From NCBI RefSeq assembly GCF_000153225.1, contig NZ_CH724148.1:1568842-1632841 (forward strand): a stretch of 64,000 nt of DNA, read 5' to 3'. Source of the DNA: Polaribacter irgensii 23-P (GTDB lineage Bacteria; Bacteroidota; Bacteroidia; Flavobacteriales; Flavobacteriaceae). Shown here one piece after another: positions 52,674 to 61,448 of this stretch. Every line of letters starts with the position of its first letter. Position 1 is the first letter of the stretch. The notes beneath the pieces were generated by a model. The model was given only the letters and a program-made list of their open reading frames with translations, was not told where the DNA came from and made no database searches. The translations under genes and the position numbers were made by a program.

Positions 52674-53507
52674 CTATTTGTAGTTGTCCTGATGCCTATC
52701 AATTCTGTAAGACAGGCCTAAACTTGAATAAAAACCGCTAGCTTCTCCCTCAAAAAGTAACCTTCCAGCAGTATAAATTTGAAGATTTTTGTTGAAGAGG
52801 TATGCCAAGCCCAATCCTAAGTTTGTATTATTTTGATTTTTTTGAAAGACTGTTTTATTTTCAAAAAAAAGGGAATAGTTATGCTGAAAGCTCTGCGTTA
52901 TTGTCACGATATGTATGAACTCAGAGACGTTCGTTCCAATCTTATCACAATAAAAATTATTGATAATCGTAAAACTACTGGAAAGATTGTGTTGTAGTAA
53001 AACACCTATTTTTGGGGTAATACTTCCGGATCCATTTATTTCATTGATGACATCAGTATTCATTCCCAGAGAGACACCAACACTCGGAATCAGTCGTTTG
53101 CTGTCAAATGCATTTCTTTTTTTCCAACTTCTGATTTCTTTAGTTCTGTCTTGGAACTCTTGATGGTGTATTAAATATTTTGCGCCGATGGTTAATTGAT
53201 CAGAACCACCGTTATAAATTACCTGATCTTTTTGGTACTGTACTTGTGCGTTGAATTCTAATCTTTCTGAGAAAAAACTAGTCCTAAATCGTAAGTCTGC
53301 ACCGCCGTATTGTTCCATGGGAAAATTAGGAGCTAAGCGAATACTTCTTAAAAAAAAGCTATTTTCAAATTGATAAATTCCGCTTCCTACACCATAGGGA
53401 CTCTCAGAAAAACCAGGTTGATTCGAATTTATCACCTCTGTGTATTGGGCTAAAAAAAGGGGAGTGCCTAAAAAAAATAGGAGTGTACTCAATACTAATT
53501 TTTTCAA
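52674..53507 (-). CDS. Outer-membrane transporter-like beta-barrel protein (phenol-degradation MetA-like)
   Basis: Starting from TTG 53507 gives about 277 residues with a good signal peptide (LKKLVLSTLLFFLGTPLFLAQ) and then antiparallel strands: SNQPGFSESPYGVGSGIYQF, ADLRFRTSFFSERLEF and a final LGLSYRID. The family is annotated only as transporter. The frame is open to 53558, but that codon falls inside a -7 box; ATG 53549 would be leaderless and adds 14 polar residues before the signal. It is divergent from the DUF4834 gene. Confidence 0.75.
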   Translation of the reverse strand: MKKLVLSTLLFFLGTPLFLAQYTEVINSNQPGFSESPYGVGSGIYQFENSFFLRSIRLAPNFPMEQYGGADLRFRTSFFSERLEFNAQVQYQKDQVIYNGGSDQLTIGAKYLIHHQEFQDRTKEIRSWKKRNAFDSKRLIPSVGVSLGMNTDVINEINGSGSITPKIGVLLQHNLSSSFTIINNFYCDKIGTNVSEFIHIVTITQSFQHNYSLFFENKTVFQKNQNNTNLGLGLAYLFNKNLQIYTAGRLLFEGEASGFYSSLGLSYRIDRHQDNYK

Positions 53508-53555
53508 ATGAAATCGTCTCGAAAAAGGGGGGTACTTTAATTTTAACATGCGACA

Positions 53556-53563
53556 CAAACATA
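53556..53563 (-). promoter_or_regulatory. -7 box for the outer-membrane transporter-like gene
   Basis: On the minus strand this reads TATGTTTG (TAnnTTTG match). The predicted transcript start is near 53551, supporting TTG 53507 (about 44-nt leader) or ATG 53549 (leaderless) as the start. Confidence 0.45.
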
Positions 53564-53635
53564 GGACAAAAAAGCTATTTTATTTATTTAAACAGGACTT
53601 TTTTAGGTTTAAGAAAATTTTATAGCTTCACAACG

Positions 53636-53664
53636 TTGCAATTGTGCTCAAAGTGTTATTTTTG
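53636..53664 (+). promoter_or_regulatory. Promoter of the DUF4834-YfhO run
   Basis: TTG (53636-53638), an 18-bp spacer and TATTTTTG (53657-53664) fit the Bacteroidota promoter. The predicted transcript start is near 53668, 19 nt before the ATG at 53687. Confidence 0.55.
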
Positions 53665-53686
53665 AGTGATTTTTTTAAACAAAGCT

Positions 53687-53956
53687 ATGTTCCTGGGATT
53701 ATTAAAAACCATTTCTTATCTACTACTTTTTTACTACGGATTTAAGTTCCTAGCAAGATTATTTGCGCCATTCTTAATAAAGAAAGCTACGGATACTATT
53801 AAGAAAAAGGCAGCACAGCAATATGGCGGCCAGCAAAGACGGCAGCAAGAGGAAGCTGTTAAGGAGGGCGAAACCATAATAGATAAGAAGCCGGGTAGTG
53901 CCCAAGAAAGTAAAAAGTCTGTTGGTGATTATGTCGATTTTGAAGAAATTGATTAA
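53687..53956 (+). CDS. DUF4834 small membrane protein
   Basis: The ATG at 53687 gives 89 residues: one membrane helix (about 3-30) then a basic, Gln-rich tail (KKAAQQYGGQQRRQQEE) ending in SVGDYVDFEEID. A GTG at 53666 in the same frame lies upstream of the predicted transcript start and is rejected. DUF4834 is a flavobacterial family regularly placed before yfhO. It lies 29 bp before the YfhO gene. Confidence 0.8.
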   Translation: MFLGLLKTISYLLLFYYGFKFLARLFAPFLIKKATDTIKKKAAQQYGGQQRRQQEEAVKEGETIIDKKPGSAQESKKSVGDYVDFEEID

Positions 53957-53985
53957 TTAAATGCCAAGGGGAATCAACTATAAAT

Positions 53986-56442
53986 ATGAGCACAGTGAAA
54001 ATTACTAAAATATTTCCATACATAGTTGCAGTTGGTTTATTTGTATTGGCATCGGTTATTTATTTTCATCCAATTTTAAACGGAAAAAAGCTACTGCAAT
54101 CAGACATTACTCAGTTTAGAGGAATGGCAAAAGAAATTAGTGACTACAGAACCGAAAATAATGCAGAGCCTTACTGGACAGGCGCTTCTTTTAGCGGGAT
54201 GCCGGCATATCCGATAAGCGCGTATTATCCCAATGATTTTGTACGAAGTCTAGATCAGGCCTTGCGATTTTTACCCAGACCCGCAGATTATACTTTTTTA
54301 TATTTTTTAAGCTTTTTTGTGTTAATGATGGCCTTAAAAGTAGATTGGAAATTGGCAGTATTAGGCTCTTTAGCCTTTGGTTTTTCTACCTATTTAATTA
54401 TTATTTTTGGGGCCGGCCACAACGCAAAGGCCCATGCAATTGCATACATGCCGTTGGTTTTAGCAGGGGTGCTATTGGTGTTTCAACGCAGATTTTTGAT
54501 CGGTTTTATAATTACAGGAATCGCGATGGCGTTGGAAGTATATACGAATCATATTCAAATGACGTATTACCTTGGTTTTTGTTTATTAATTCTTGGAATT
54601 GTAGAATTTGTAAACGCGATTAAGAAAAAAAAATTAAGGATGTTTACAAAACAAGCATTCATTATCCTGTGCGCTATTCTTTTAGGAATTGGAGCCAACG
54701 CTCCTCGCTTACTGGCAATGAAAGAATATTCAGAGCACAGTACGCGTGGAAAATCTGAATTGACTCTAAATTTAAACGGTTCTAAAAAAGAACTAACATC
54801 CGGATTAAATTATGAATATATTACGCAGTATAGTTATTCCAAATTAGAAACTTTTAATTTGTTTATTCCCCGTTTTATGGGTGGTGGAACAATAGAAGAA
54901 CTAGGAACAGATTCTAACTTTTATCAGTTTATAGCAGCGCGTGCAGGAAAAAAAGCAGCGTTGGAGTATTCAAAACAAGTCTTAACATATTGGGGAGACC
55001 AACCAATAGTAGAAGCGCCAGCATATATCGGTGCTGTTATTTTCTTTCTCTTCTTCTTAGGGGTGTTTTTAGTAAAAGGAAGGTTGAAATACTGGTTGGT
55101 AGCAGCTACTGTTTTTTCAATACTTTTAAGTTGGGGTAAGAATTTTGAAGGCGTTACAAACTTTTTTATCGATTATGTGCCGCTGTATAATAAGTTTAGA
55201 GCAGTTTCGTCAATACAGGTGATTGCAGAATTATGTGTGCCAATTTTAGGTGTTTTAGGCTTGAAAGAATTCTTCTCAAAGGAGCGATTGATAACAGAAA
55301 AGCAGGAAGCTTTAAAGAAAGCAATGTTGTTCTTTGGTGGTTTAATTATTGTTGGTTTTGGACTTGCACATATCTTTGGTGCATTTGAAGGGTTGAGAGA
55401 CGCACAACAGTATAGCGAGATTCCTGGGTTTTTAGAGGCCGTAATTGCGGATCGAAAAGACATGCTTTTTTCTGACTCTGTACGTTCTTTGATATTGACC
55501 GGTATCTCGGGCTCCATTTTATGGCTGCTATTGAAAAATAAATTAAAATCTTTTTTGGCTATTTTAGGGATTACAGCGCTCATTTTATTTGATTTAATTT
55601 CCGTGAATAAAAGATATGTAAATGCGGATGATTTTAAATTGGCGAAAAAAATTGAACGGCCCTTTGAAGCATCCATGGCAGACAAAAGCATCTTAAAAGA
55701 TAAAGCGCATTTTAGGGTCATAAACTACACGGTAGATCCAATGAATGACGGCAGCACTTCTTATTTTCACCAGTCTATTGGAGGGTATCACGCAGCTAAA
55801 TTAGGAAGGTATCAAGAATTGTTTGATTTTCAGATAGCAAAGAATAACATGCAAGTTTTAAACATGTTAAATACAAAGTATTTTATTGTTGCAGATCGTG
55901 AGGGAAATGTGGAAGCGCAGCAAAATAGAGCAGCAAACGGGAATGCTTGGTTTGTAGAAAAAATAAAGGTCGTAGCCTCGGCAGATGAGGAAATAGCTGC
56001 ATTGGATTCTTTAAATACAAAGAGCGCAGTCGTCATAGATCAAAAAGAATTAAATCTTTCCGATACTATAAATGCTGTGAATGTATCAATTGCACAAGAC
56101 ACTACGGCATCCATCCTTTTGACAGATTACAAACTAAACTTATTAACCTATGTAGCTAGTGTAGCAACTACACAGTTTGCGGTATTTTCAGAAATTTTTT
56201 ACAAAGAAGGATGGAATGCCTATTTAGACGGTGAACTGGTACCGCATTATCGCGTAAATTACGTACTAAGAGGCATGCAGGTGCCTACGGGAAATCATAC
56301 AATTCATTTTAAATTTGAGCCAGCAGTAATTGAACAGGGGCGTGTTTTTTCTCTTATTTCTTATGCGCTTTTATTATTGATTTCTATTGCTTGTTTTTTC
56401 TATGATAAAAAAAAGAAGTCAATAGCATTAAAAAACTCCTAA
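53986..56442 (+). CDS. YfhO family membrane protein (glycosyltransferase-C-like fold)
   Basis: This 818-residue protein has an N-terminal helix (about 8-26), a periplasmic acidic loop with FRGMAKEISDYR, 10-12 further membrane helices, and a C-terminal periplasmic domain (about 590-780). The helix layout follows GT-C enzymes; Bacillus YfhO glycosylates lipoteichoic acid, but the flavobacterial substrate is unknown. Readable landmarks are FSGMPAYPISAYYPNDF (about 65-81) and NMLNTKYFIVADREG (about 628-642). It is followed 160 bp later by two glycosyltransferases and a flippase. Confidence 0.88.
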   Translation: MSTVKITKIFPYIVAVGLFVLASVIYFHPILNGKKLLQSDITQFRGMAKEISDYRTENNAEPYWTGASFSGMPAYPISAYYPNDFVRSLDQALRFLPRPADYTFLYFLSFFVLMMALKVDWKLAVLGSLAFGFSTYLIIIFGAGHNAKAHAIAYMPLVLAGVLLVFQRRFLIGFIITGIAMALEVYTNHIQMTYYLGFCLLILGIVEFVNAIKKKKLRMFTKQAFIILCAILLGIGANAPRLLAMKEYSEHSTRGKSELTLNLNGSKKELTSGLNYEYITQYSYSKLETFNLFIPRFMGGGTIEELGTDSNFYQFIAARAGKKAALEYSKQVLTYWGDQPIVEAPAYIGAVIFFLFFLGVFLVKGRLKYWLVAATVFSILLSWGKNFEGVTNFFIDYVPLYNKFRAVSSIQVIAELCVPILGVLGLKEFFSKERLITEKQEALKKAMLFFGGLIIVGFGLAHIFGAFEGLRDAQQYSEIPGFLEAVIADRKDMLFSDSVRSLILTGISGSILWLLLKNKLKSFLAILGITALILFDLISVNKRYVNADDFKLAKKIERPFEASMADKSILKDKAHFRVINYTVDPMNDGSTSYFHQSIGGYHAAKLGRYQELFDFQIAKNNMQVLNMLNTKYFIVADREGNVEAQQNRAANGNAWFVEKIKVVASADEEIAALDSLNTKSAVVIDQKELNLSDTINAVNVSIAQDTTASILLTDYKLNLLTYVASVATTQFAVFSEIFYKEGWNAYLDGELVPHYRVNYVLRGMQVPTGNHTIHFKFEPAVIEQGRVFSLISYALLLLISIACFFYDKKKKSIALKNS

Positions 56443-56608
56443 AAAAAAGTAGACCTTCGTTTCTAACGAATGCTAGAAACTGAAACAATTTTTGTAGCGC
56501 GGGTGTGAACAAAAAGACAGATGTGGAGATGGATGTTATAAATATCGGGGCTAAATTAAGAATGCTTTGGAGTGTTAATGGTATCGTTTTTGGATTAATA
56601 AATTGGGT

Positions 56609-57799
56609 ATGAGAATAGGAATGATTTTAGATGCTGTTTTTCCTCCGGATCCGCGTGTAGAAAACGAGGCAGTTTCTTTAGTAAAAGCGGGTCATGAAGT
56701 ATTCCTTTTTTGCTTACACTATGGTGAACAAAAGAAATTGGAAGTGATTCATGGAATTCAAGTTAAAAGATATCTTTCCAATAGATTAGAGTATAAACTA
56801 TCTGCGCTAGCCTACACAATTCCTTTGTATACTTTTTTAATGAAGCGCAAGATTTGTCAATTTATTAAAGAAAATAAAATTGAAATTTTGCATGTACACG
56901 ACATGCGAATTGCGGACGCAGTTTTTAGTGTCAATAAAAAGAATGGTGTGCCAATCGTCCTTGATTTACATGAGAATAGACCTGAAATTATGCGTTTTTA
57001 TCCGCATTTAGTAAAGTTTCCAGGTAAATATTTGATTTCTCCAAAAAAGTGGAAAAGTAAAGAAGAAAAATTTATTAGAAAAGCAACCAAAGTAATCGTT
57101 GTTACTTCAGAATCCAGAGTGGAAATAACAAAAAGAATAGCTGTGGATGTTGACAAGATTGTTGTTGTACCCAACACTGTAAGAGAAAATTTTTATCTCA
57201 ATCCAAAGGCAGATCCTGAAATTATTCAGCACTATTCAAAAAGTTTTGTTTTGCTTTATATTGGAGATACAGGACTTCGAAGAGGCTTAGAAACCGCTAT
57301 AAGGTCAATAAATTTACTTCGGGATAAAATCGAGAATATTAAGTTGGTTATTGTTGGTAAAAACACAACCGATTGGATTTTAAAAAAATTAGCAAAGGAC
57401 CTTGGGGTGGAGGCATATATAGACTTTTTAGGATGGAAAGACCAGCATTTGTTTCAGTCGTACATTTTATCGAGCTCTATTTGTATCTCTCCATTGCATC
57501 GAAATTTACACCACGACACCACCTACGCCAATAAAATTTTTCAGTATATGAGTTTAGGAAGGCCTGTTTTGGGAAGCAATGCAACGGCGCAGGAGCGTAT
57601 AATTAAAAAATCCAATGCAGGTTTAATTCACCAAGAAAAAGATGTTCAAGATTTTTCTAACAAGGTTTTAGATCTTTACAATAATAAGAGCTTAAGAGAA
57701 GCGTTTAGTGAAAATGGAAGCGCGTTTATAAAAAATCAATTTTCATGGGAGAAAACTTCAAAAAAGCTAATACATTTATACGATAATATAAAAAATTGA
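56609..57799 (+). CDS. Glycosyltransferase family 4-like
   Basis: This roughly 396-residue GT-B enzyme starts MRIGMILDAVFPPDPRVENE, a typical donor-less N-terminal Rossmann opening, and has LLYIGDTGLRRGLETAI (about 208-224), then the C-terminal FQYMSLGRPVLGSNATAQER with the conserved glycine/acid loop. It probably adds a sugar to a lipid-linked glycan in the cytosol. The ATG at 56609 is preferred over a TTG two codons upstream (56603). Its stop overlaps the next start by 4 bp. Confidence 0.9.
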   Translation: MRIGMILDAVFPPDPRVENEAVSLVKAGHEVFLFCLHYGEQKKLEVIHGIQVKRYLSNRLEYKLSALAYTIPLYTFLMKRKICQFIKENKIEILHVHDMRIADAVFSVNKKNGVPIVLDLHENRPEIMRFYPHLVKFPGKYLISPKKWKSKEEKFIRKATKVIVVTSESRVEITKRIAVDVDKIVVVPNTVRENFYLNPKADPEIIQHYSKSFVLLYIGDTGLRRGLETAIRSINLLRDKIENIKLVIVGKNTTDWILKKLAKDLGVEAYIDFLGWKDQHLFQSYILSSSICISPLHRNLHHDTTYANKIFQYMSLGRPVLGSNATAQERIIKKSNAGLIHQEKDVQDFSNKVLDLYNNKSLREAFSENGSAFIKNQFSWEKTSKKLIHLYDNIKN

Positions 57800-59061
57800 A
57801 AGTACTAATTATTACATATTATTGGCCACCAGCAGGAGGTTCTGGTGTGCAGCGCTGGTTGAAGTTTGTAAAGTATTTGCAAGAGTTTGGCATAGAACCC
57901 GTAGTTTACACTGTGGATAACGGAAGTTATTTAAAAGAAGACACTTCCCTTTTAAAGGAGGTGCCTCAAAATATAGCGATTTTAAGGCAGCCTATCTGGG
58001 ATCCTACATGTTTGTTGTTTTGGAAAAAAAAGAAGCAGCAGGAGCAGGGAATCTCAAATGTAAGTGCAGGTGGATTGCTCTCTTTTATTCGTGGCAATTT
58101 TTTTATTCCAGATCCCAAAGTTTTTTGGATACAGCCCTCTGTAAATTACCTTCAAAAGTATATCGACAAGAACCATGTAGATGTGCTTATTTCTACAGGA
58201 CCGCCGCATAGTATGCATTTAATTGCACAGAAGTTACATCAGAAAAACAATGTAAAATGGCTTGCAGACTTTAGAGATCCGTGGTCAGATTTGTATTATA
58301 ACAAAGAATTCAAGCAGCTTTTATTTGCGCAAAATAGAAATAAAAAATTAGAAACACTTGTTTTGAAAAGTGCGGATTGTATCCTTACAGTAAGCAGTAG
58401 TTTAAAAGAAGTTTTTTTAGAAAGTGCAAAAAGAGTCGAAGTAATTTCAAATGGTTTTGATGACGAAGTGTCTGCCATTCCAGAGATTCGTCTGGACGGT
58501 ATGTTCTCTATCTCGTATATTGGTTTACTGCCCAAACAAAGCAATCCTATAATTTTATTCAAAGTATTAAAAGAGCTTTGTGATGAAAGTATAGAATTTA
58601 GAAAAAACCTACAACTCAATTTTGTTGGAGATATTTCAGAGGAAGTAAAAACGGCTATAAAGGCCAATGATTTAGAACTAAATACAGTGTTTTTGGGGTA
58701 TGTTTCCCACAAGAGAGCAATTTTATTTCAGAAGTGTTCTCAGGTTTTATTATTATTAATTCCAAATGTAGAAAATAATAAAGGCATCGTAACTGGGAAA
58801 CTATTTGAGTATTTGGCTGCAAAGCGTCCCATTTTAGCACTGGGTCCAGTGGATGGAGATTTAGCAACCATTTTGGAAGAAACAAATGCAGGTGAAGTTT
58901 TTGCGTTTGATGATCATGAGAAGTTAAAATTAGAGATCAAACGTTTGTATCGTGTATATAAAGAAAAAACTTTGTTCATAGCCTCTAGTAATATTGAAAA
59001 ATATCATAGAAAGGAGCTTACAAAAAAATTAGTATTTGTCTTAAAAAGTTTAATTTCGTAG
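57796..59061 (+). CDS. Glycosyltransferase (GT4-like, LPS/EPS group)
   Basis: This 421-residue protein starts KVLIITYYWPPAGGSGVQRW, the donor-side loop seen in flavobacterial GT4 proteins. The C-terminal domain has VEVISNGFDDEVS and GKLFEYLAAKRPILALGP (the EX7E-type region, about 336-353). The start is TTG 57796, overlapping the previous stop as TTGA, which implies translational coupling. The two enzymes and the flippase probably build and export a surface glycan. Confidence 0.9.
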   Translation: MKVLIITYYWPPAGGSGVQRWLKFVKYLQEFGIEPVVYTVDNGSYLKEDTSLLKEVPQNIAILRQPIWDPTCLLFWKKKKQQEQGISNVSAGGLLSFIRGNFFIPDPKVFWIQPSVNYLQKYIDKNHVDVLISTGPPHSMHLIAQKLHQKNNVKWLADFRDPWSDLYYNKEFKQLLFAQNRNKKLETLVLKSADCILTVSSSLKEVFLESAKRVEVISNGFDDEVSAIPEIRLDGMFSISYIGLLPKQSNPIILFKVLKELCDESIEFRKNLQLNFVGDISEEVKTAIKANDLELNTVFLGYVSHKRAILFQKCSQVLLLLIPNVENNKGIVTGKLFEYLAAKRPILALGPVDGDLATILEETNAGEVFAFDDHEKLKLEIKRLYRVYKEKTLFIASSNIEKYHRKELTKKLVFVLKSLIS

Positions 59062-59062
59062 T

Positions 59063-60553
59063 ATGGGTATTGTATTAAAACAATCTTTCAGGAACACGCT
59101 TATTATCTACACTGCTTTTTTAATTGGCGGTGTGAATACCATTGTTTTTTATCCCAGAATTTTAGAATCAGAATTTTATGGGATGGTGGTGTTTCTTTTG
59201 TCCGCCTCTAACTTAATTATGCCACTTACTGCCTTCGGTATTCAATATACAATTGTGAAGTTTTACTCTTCGTACGAAAGCAAAGAGCAAAAAGATAAAT
59301 TTTTATCCTCTGTAATTTTTTTACCTTTATTAATTGCATTCCCCATAGGTTTTTTTTGGGATTACTTTCAAGAGTGGATTATGATGCGAGTAACAAAGGA
59401 GAATAAGATTATTGGAAATTATACTTTTTACATTTACATTATCGCTGTTTCTTGCGCTTATTTTGAGCTGTTTTATTCATGGTCAAAAGTCCTCTTTCAG
59501 ACAGTTTTTGGTAATATTTTAAAAGAATTGTGGAACCGAGTAGTGGTTACGATTTTACTGTCAGCAGTTTTTTTCGGAGTGATTACAAAATCAGAATTTA
59601 TCTTTTATTTGGCGATAACCTATGTGTTGAGAGCCGTTATTATGATGTTGTATGCTTTTAAAATATATCTACCGAAGTTCTATTTTAAGTTTCCAAATAA
59701 TTACGTAGAGGTCATTAAATATTCAGGATATATCATTTTGGCGGGAAGTGCTGGGGCAATATTGTTGGATATTGATAAAATTATGATACCAGGAAAAGAC
59801 ACGATAGAACAGGCTGCTTATTACGCAGTGGCGGTATTTATTGGCTCTTTTATTGAGGCTCCGAGTAGAGCAATGACACAAATTTTACAACCATTAACCT
59901 CCAAGTCGTTGAATGAATTTAATACCAAAGAGGTGGAAAGCTTATATAAAAAGAGTTCTATAAATCTGCTGTTAGTAGGAGGTTTGTTTTTTATACTGGT
60001 AAACTGTGGGGTAAGCGAACTTTTCAAGCTTATGGAAGACAAAGAATATGCTGGAGGGGAATACGTGGTTCTTATGATTTCTTTGGCAAAATTATACACG
60101 ATGTTTTTAGGCAGTAACGGTGCAATTATTAACAATTCTAAGTTTTACAAAATTACTTTACCACTGGCTTTGGGGATGTCTATTTGTGTGTATTATTTGA
60201 ATCAATTATTCTACTATAAAATAGCATTCGGAACCGATGGTTTGGCCTTGGCAACGTTAATTACAATATTTATTTTTAACACAGTGAAATTGTGGTTTGT
60301 GCATCGAAAATTTGCGATGTCTCCATTTACAGATAAGTCCTGGAAAATGATTACTATTATCTTGGTTTTGTTTGCTGTCTTTTATTTCTGGGACTTCTCT
60401 CTTCCTGAGCTTTTGATTTTCGAATTTAATAGCGCACCAATTCTTAACATAGCATTGAAAAGTATTTTGATTTCGGTCCTTTATGTGTACTTGATTTTAA
60501 AGCTTAAGATTTCAAATGAAATTACTGTTTTACTTCAGCGGTTTTATAGATAA
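59063..60553 (+). CDS. Polysaccharide/oligosaccharide flippase (MATE-like, Wzx type)
   Basis: This 496-residue membrane protein has about 12-14 hydrophobic helices. It opens KQSFRNTLIIYTAFLIGGVN and carries GFLV-like Wzx signature stretches such as MMLYAFKIYLPKFYFKFP and AAYYAVAVFIGSFIEAPS, with a conserved Lys-Glu/Asp pair. It would flip a lipid-linked glycan across the inner membrane. It starts 1 bp after the glycosyltransferase stop and ends overlapping the convergent DUF6122 gene by 10 bp. Confidence 0.9.
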   Translation: MGIVLKQSFRNTLIIYTAFLIGGVNTIVFYPRILESEFYGMVVFLLSASNLIMPLTAFGIQYTIVKFYSSYESKEQKDKFLSSVIFLPLLIAFPIGFFWDYFQEWIMMRVTKENKIIGNYTFYIYIIAVSCAYFELFYSWSKVLFQTVFGNILKELWNRVVVTILLSAVFFGVITKSEFIFYLAITYVLRAVIMMLYAFKIYLPKFYFKFPNNYVEVIKYSGYIILAGSAGAILLDIDKIMIPGKDTIEQAAYYAVAVFIGSFIEAPSRAMTQILQPLTSKSLNEFNTKEVESLYKKSSINLLLVGGLFFILVNCGVSELFKLMEDKEYAGGEYVVLMISLAKLYTMFLGSNGAIINNSKFYKITLPLALGMSICVYYLNQLFYYKIAFGTDGLALATLITIFIFNTVKLWFVHRKFAMSPFTDKSWKMITIILVLFAVFYFWDFSLPELLIFEFNSAPILNIALKSILISVLYVYLILKLKISNEITVLLQRFYR

Positions 60554-60852
60554 CAGTCAATATAATCTGTGATCATATGCAGTAGTAAAGCGATGCACAG
60601 GATTCTTGTTTTCTTAAAAAGCAATCCAAAAGCATAGCAAGCGATTGCAATATACGAGTGCAGTGGATGAAAATTGATACTACATCTTGAGTTTTCAAAA
60701 ATTGGATTTGCCAATAAATGATCGAGATCTATAAGCATCGAGCATACAAATAGAAGAAATACCTGCTTCCATTTCTTTTTAAAAAAGACAATTGAAATAA
60801 AGAGAGGGAGAACGAAGTGGCATCCGTAATGGACCATGAACTTAAGATTCAC
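60544..60852 (-). CDS. DUF6122 small membrane protein
   Basis: This 102-residue protein has three membrane helices and conserved acids and histidines: HYGCHFVLPLF at the start, IDLDHLLANPIF in the middle, and a closing HMITDYIDCYL. The D-x-D-H and H..TD pattern recalls the YdjM-like metal-dependent hydrolases, so an intramembrane metal site is possible. It overlaps WbqC by 4 bp and is part of the dapB-lepB-WbqC run. Confidence 0.78.
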   Translation of the reverse strand: MNLKFMVHYGCHFVLPLFISIVFFKKKWKQVFLLFVCSMLIDLDHLLANPIFENSRCSINFHPLHSYIAIACYAFGLLFKKTRILCIALLLHMITDYIDCYL

Positions 60853-61445
60853 AAGAAACTAATGGCATTCGGACCTTCCATGAAAAGGAGGTCTAAAATG
60901 GATAAATCTGGAATAAATCCGTGTTTTTCATCAAACATTTGAATGTATTGTTTGCACGGTTTTTCTTGCTGTTTCTTTGCGATTGCTAAATTTCGAAAAT
61001 CTTCTTTTTCGGATATAGGCGCATAGGTGTTGGTCAATTTATAATTCAAATCTAGTTGCAGAGCATCGGAAATAAACAAGAATGTATCCATATTTACCTC
61101 GTGCAGATATTGGTATTTTTTATCAAATATAAAAGCAATGTCATCAACATAAAATTCAAAAAACGGTGAATTGCGATAGGCTGTTTTCAAGGAGTTGAAA
61201 TGTTGTTTTTGCCAGTTACCAATATTTTCTATTTGGGTATCTTTCGTTTTTTTTCGATTCGAAGAAATGGGGTGTTTTACTGGAATATTTAAAAGTTGTT
61301 TTCCGTTGGTGTTAAAAATATAACATCGGTTTCTATAGCTTTGCTTTTGATAGTTGTCGTGCATCTCAAACAAAGTTTCTCCAGATTGTAAAATTGCAGA
61401 ATACTGAGAGATTGGAGAAAAATAAGTAGGTAGAAACAAAGCCAT
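60849..61445 (-). CDS. WbqC family protein
   Basis: This 198-residue protein has the WbqC pattern: LLPTYFSPISQYSAILQS-like opening (here FLPTYFSPISQYSAIL), RNRCYIFNTNGKQLLNIPV (about 38-56), then NWQKQHFNSLKTAYRNSPFF (about 78-97). WbqC genes occur in O-antigen clusters and beside lepB in flavobacteria; the activity is unknown, possibly an aminoacyl or glycyl transfer. It lies 3 bp downstream of lepB. Confidence 0.88.
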   Translation of the reverse strand: MALFLPTYFSPISQYSAILQSGETLFEMHDNYQKQSYRNRCYIFNTNGKQLLNIPVKHPISSNRKKTKDTQIENIGNWQKQHFNSLKTAYRNSPFFEFYVDDIAFIFDKKYQYLHEVNMDTFLFISDALQLDLNYKLTNTYAPISEKEDFRNLAIAKKQQEKPCKQYIQMFDEKHGFIPDLSILDLLFMEGPNAISFL

Positions 61446-61448
61446 TGT

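Noticed and set aside
56529..56612. 27-residue frame whose stop overlaps the first glycosyltransferase start
   Set aside because: Too short, no family and no clear translation signal. A leader peptide is possible but unsupported.
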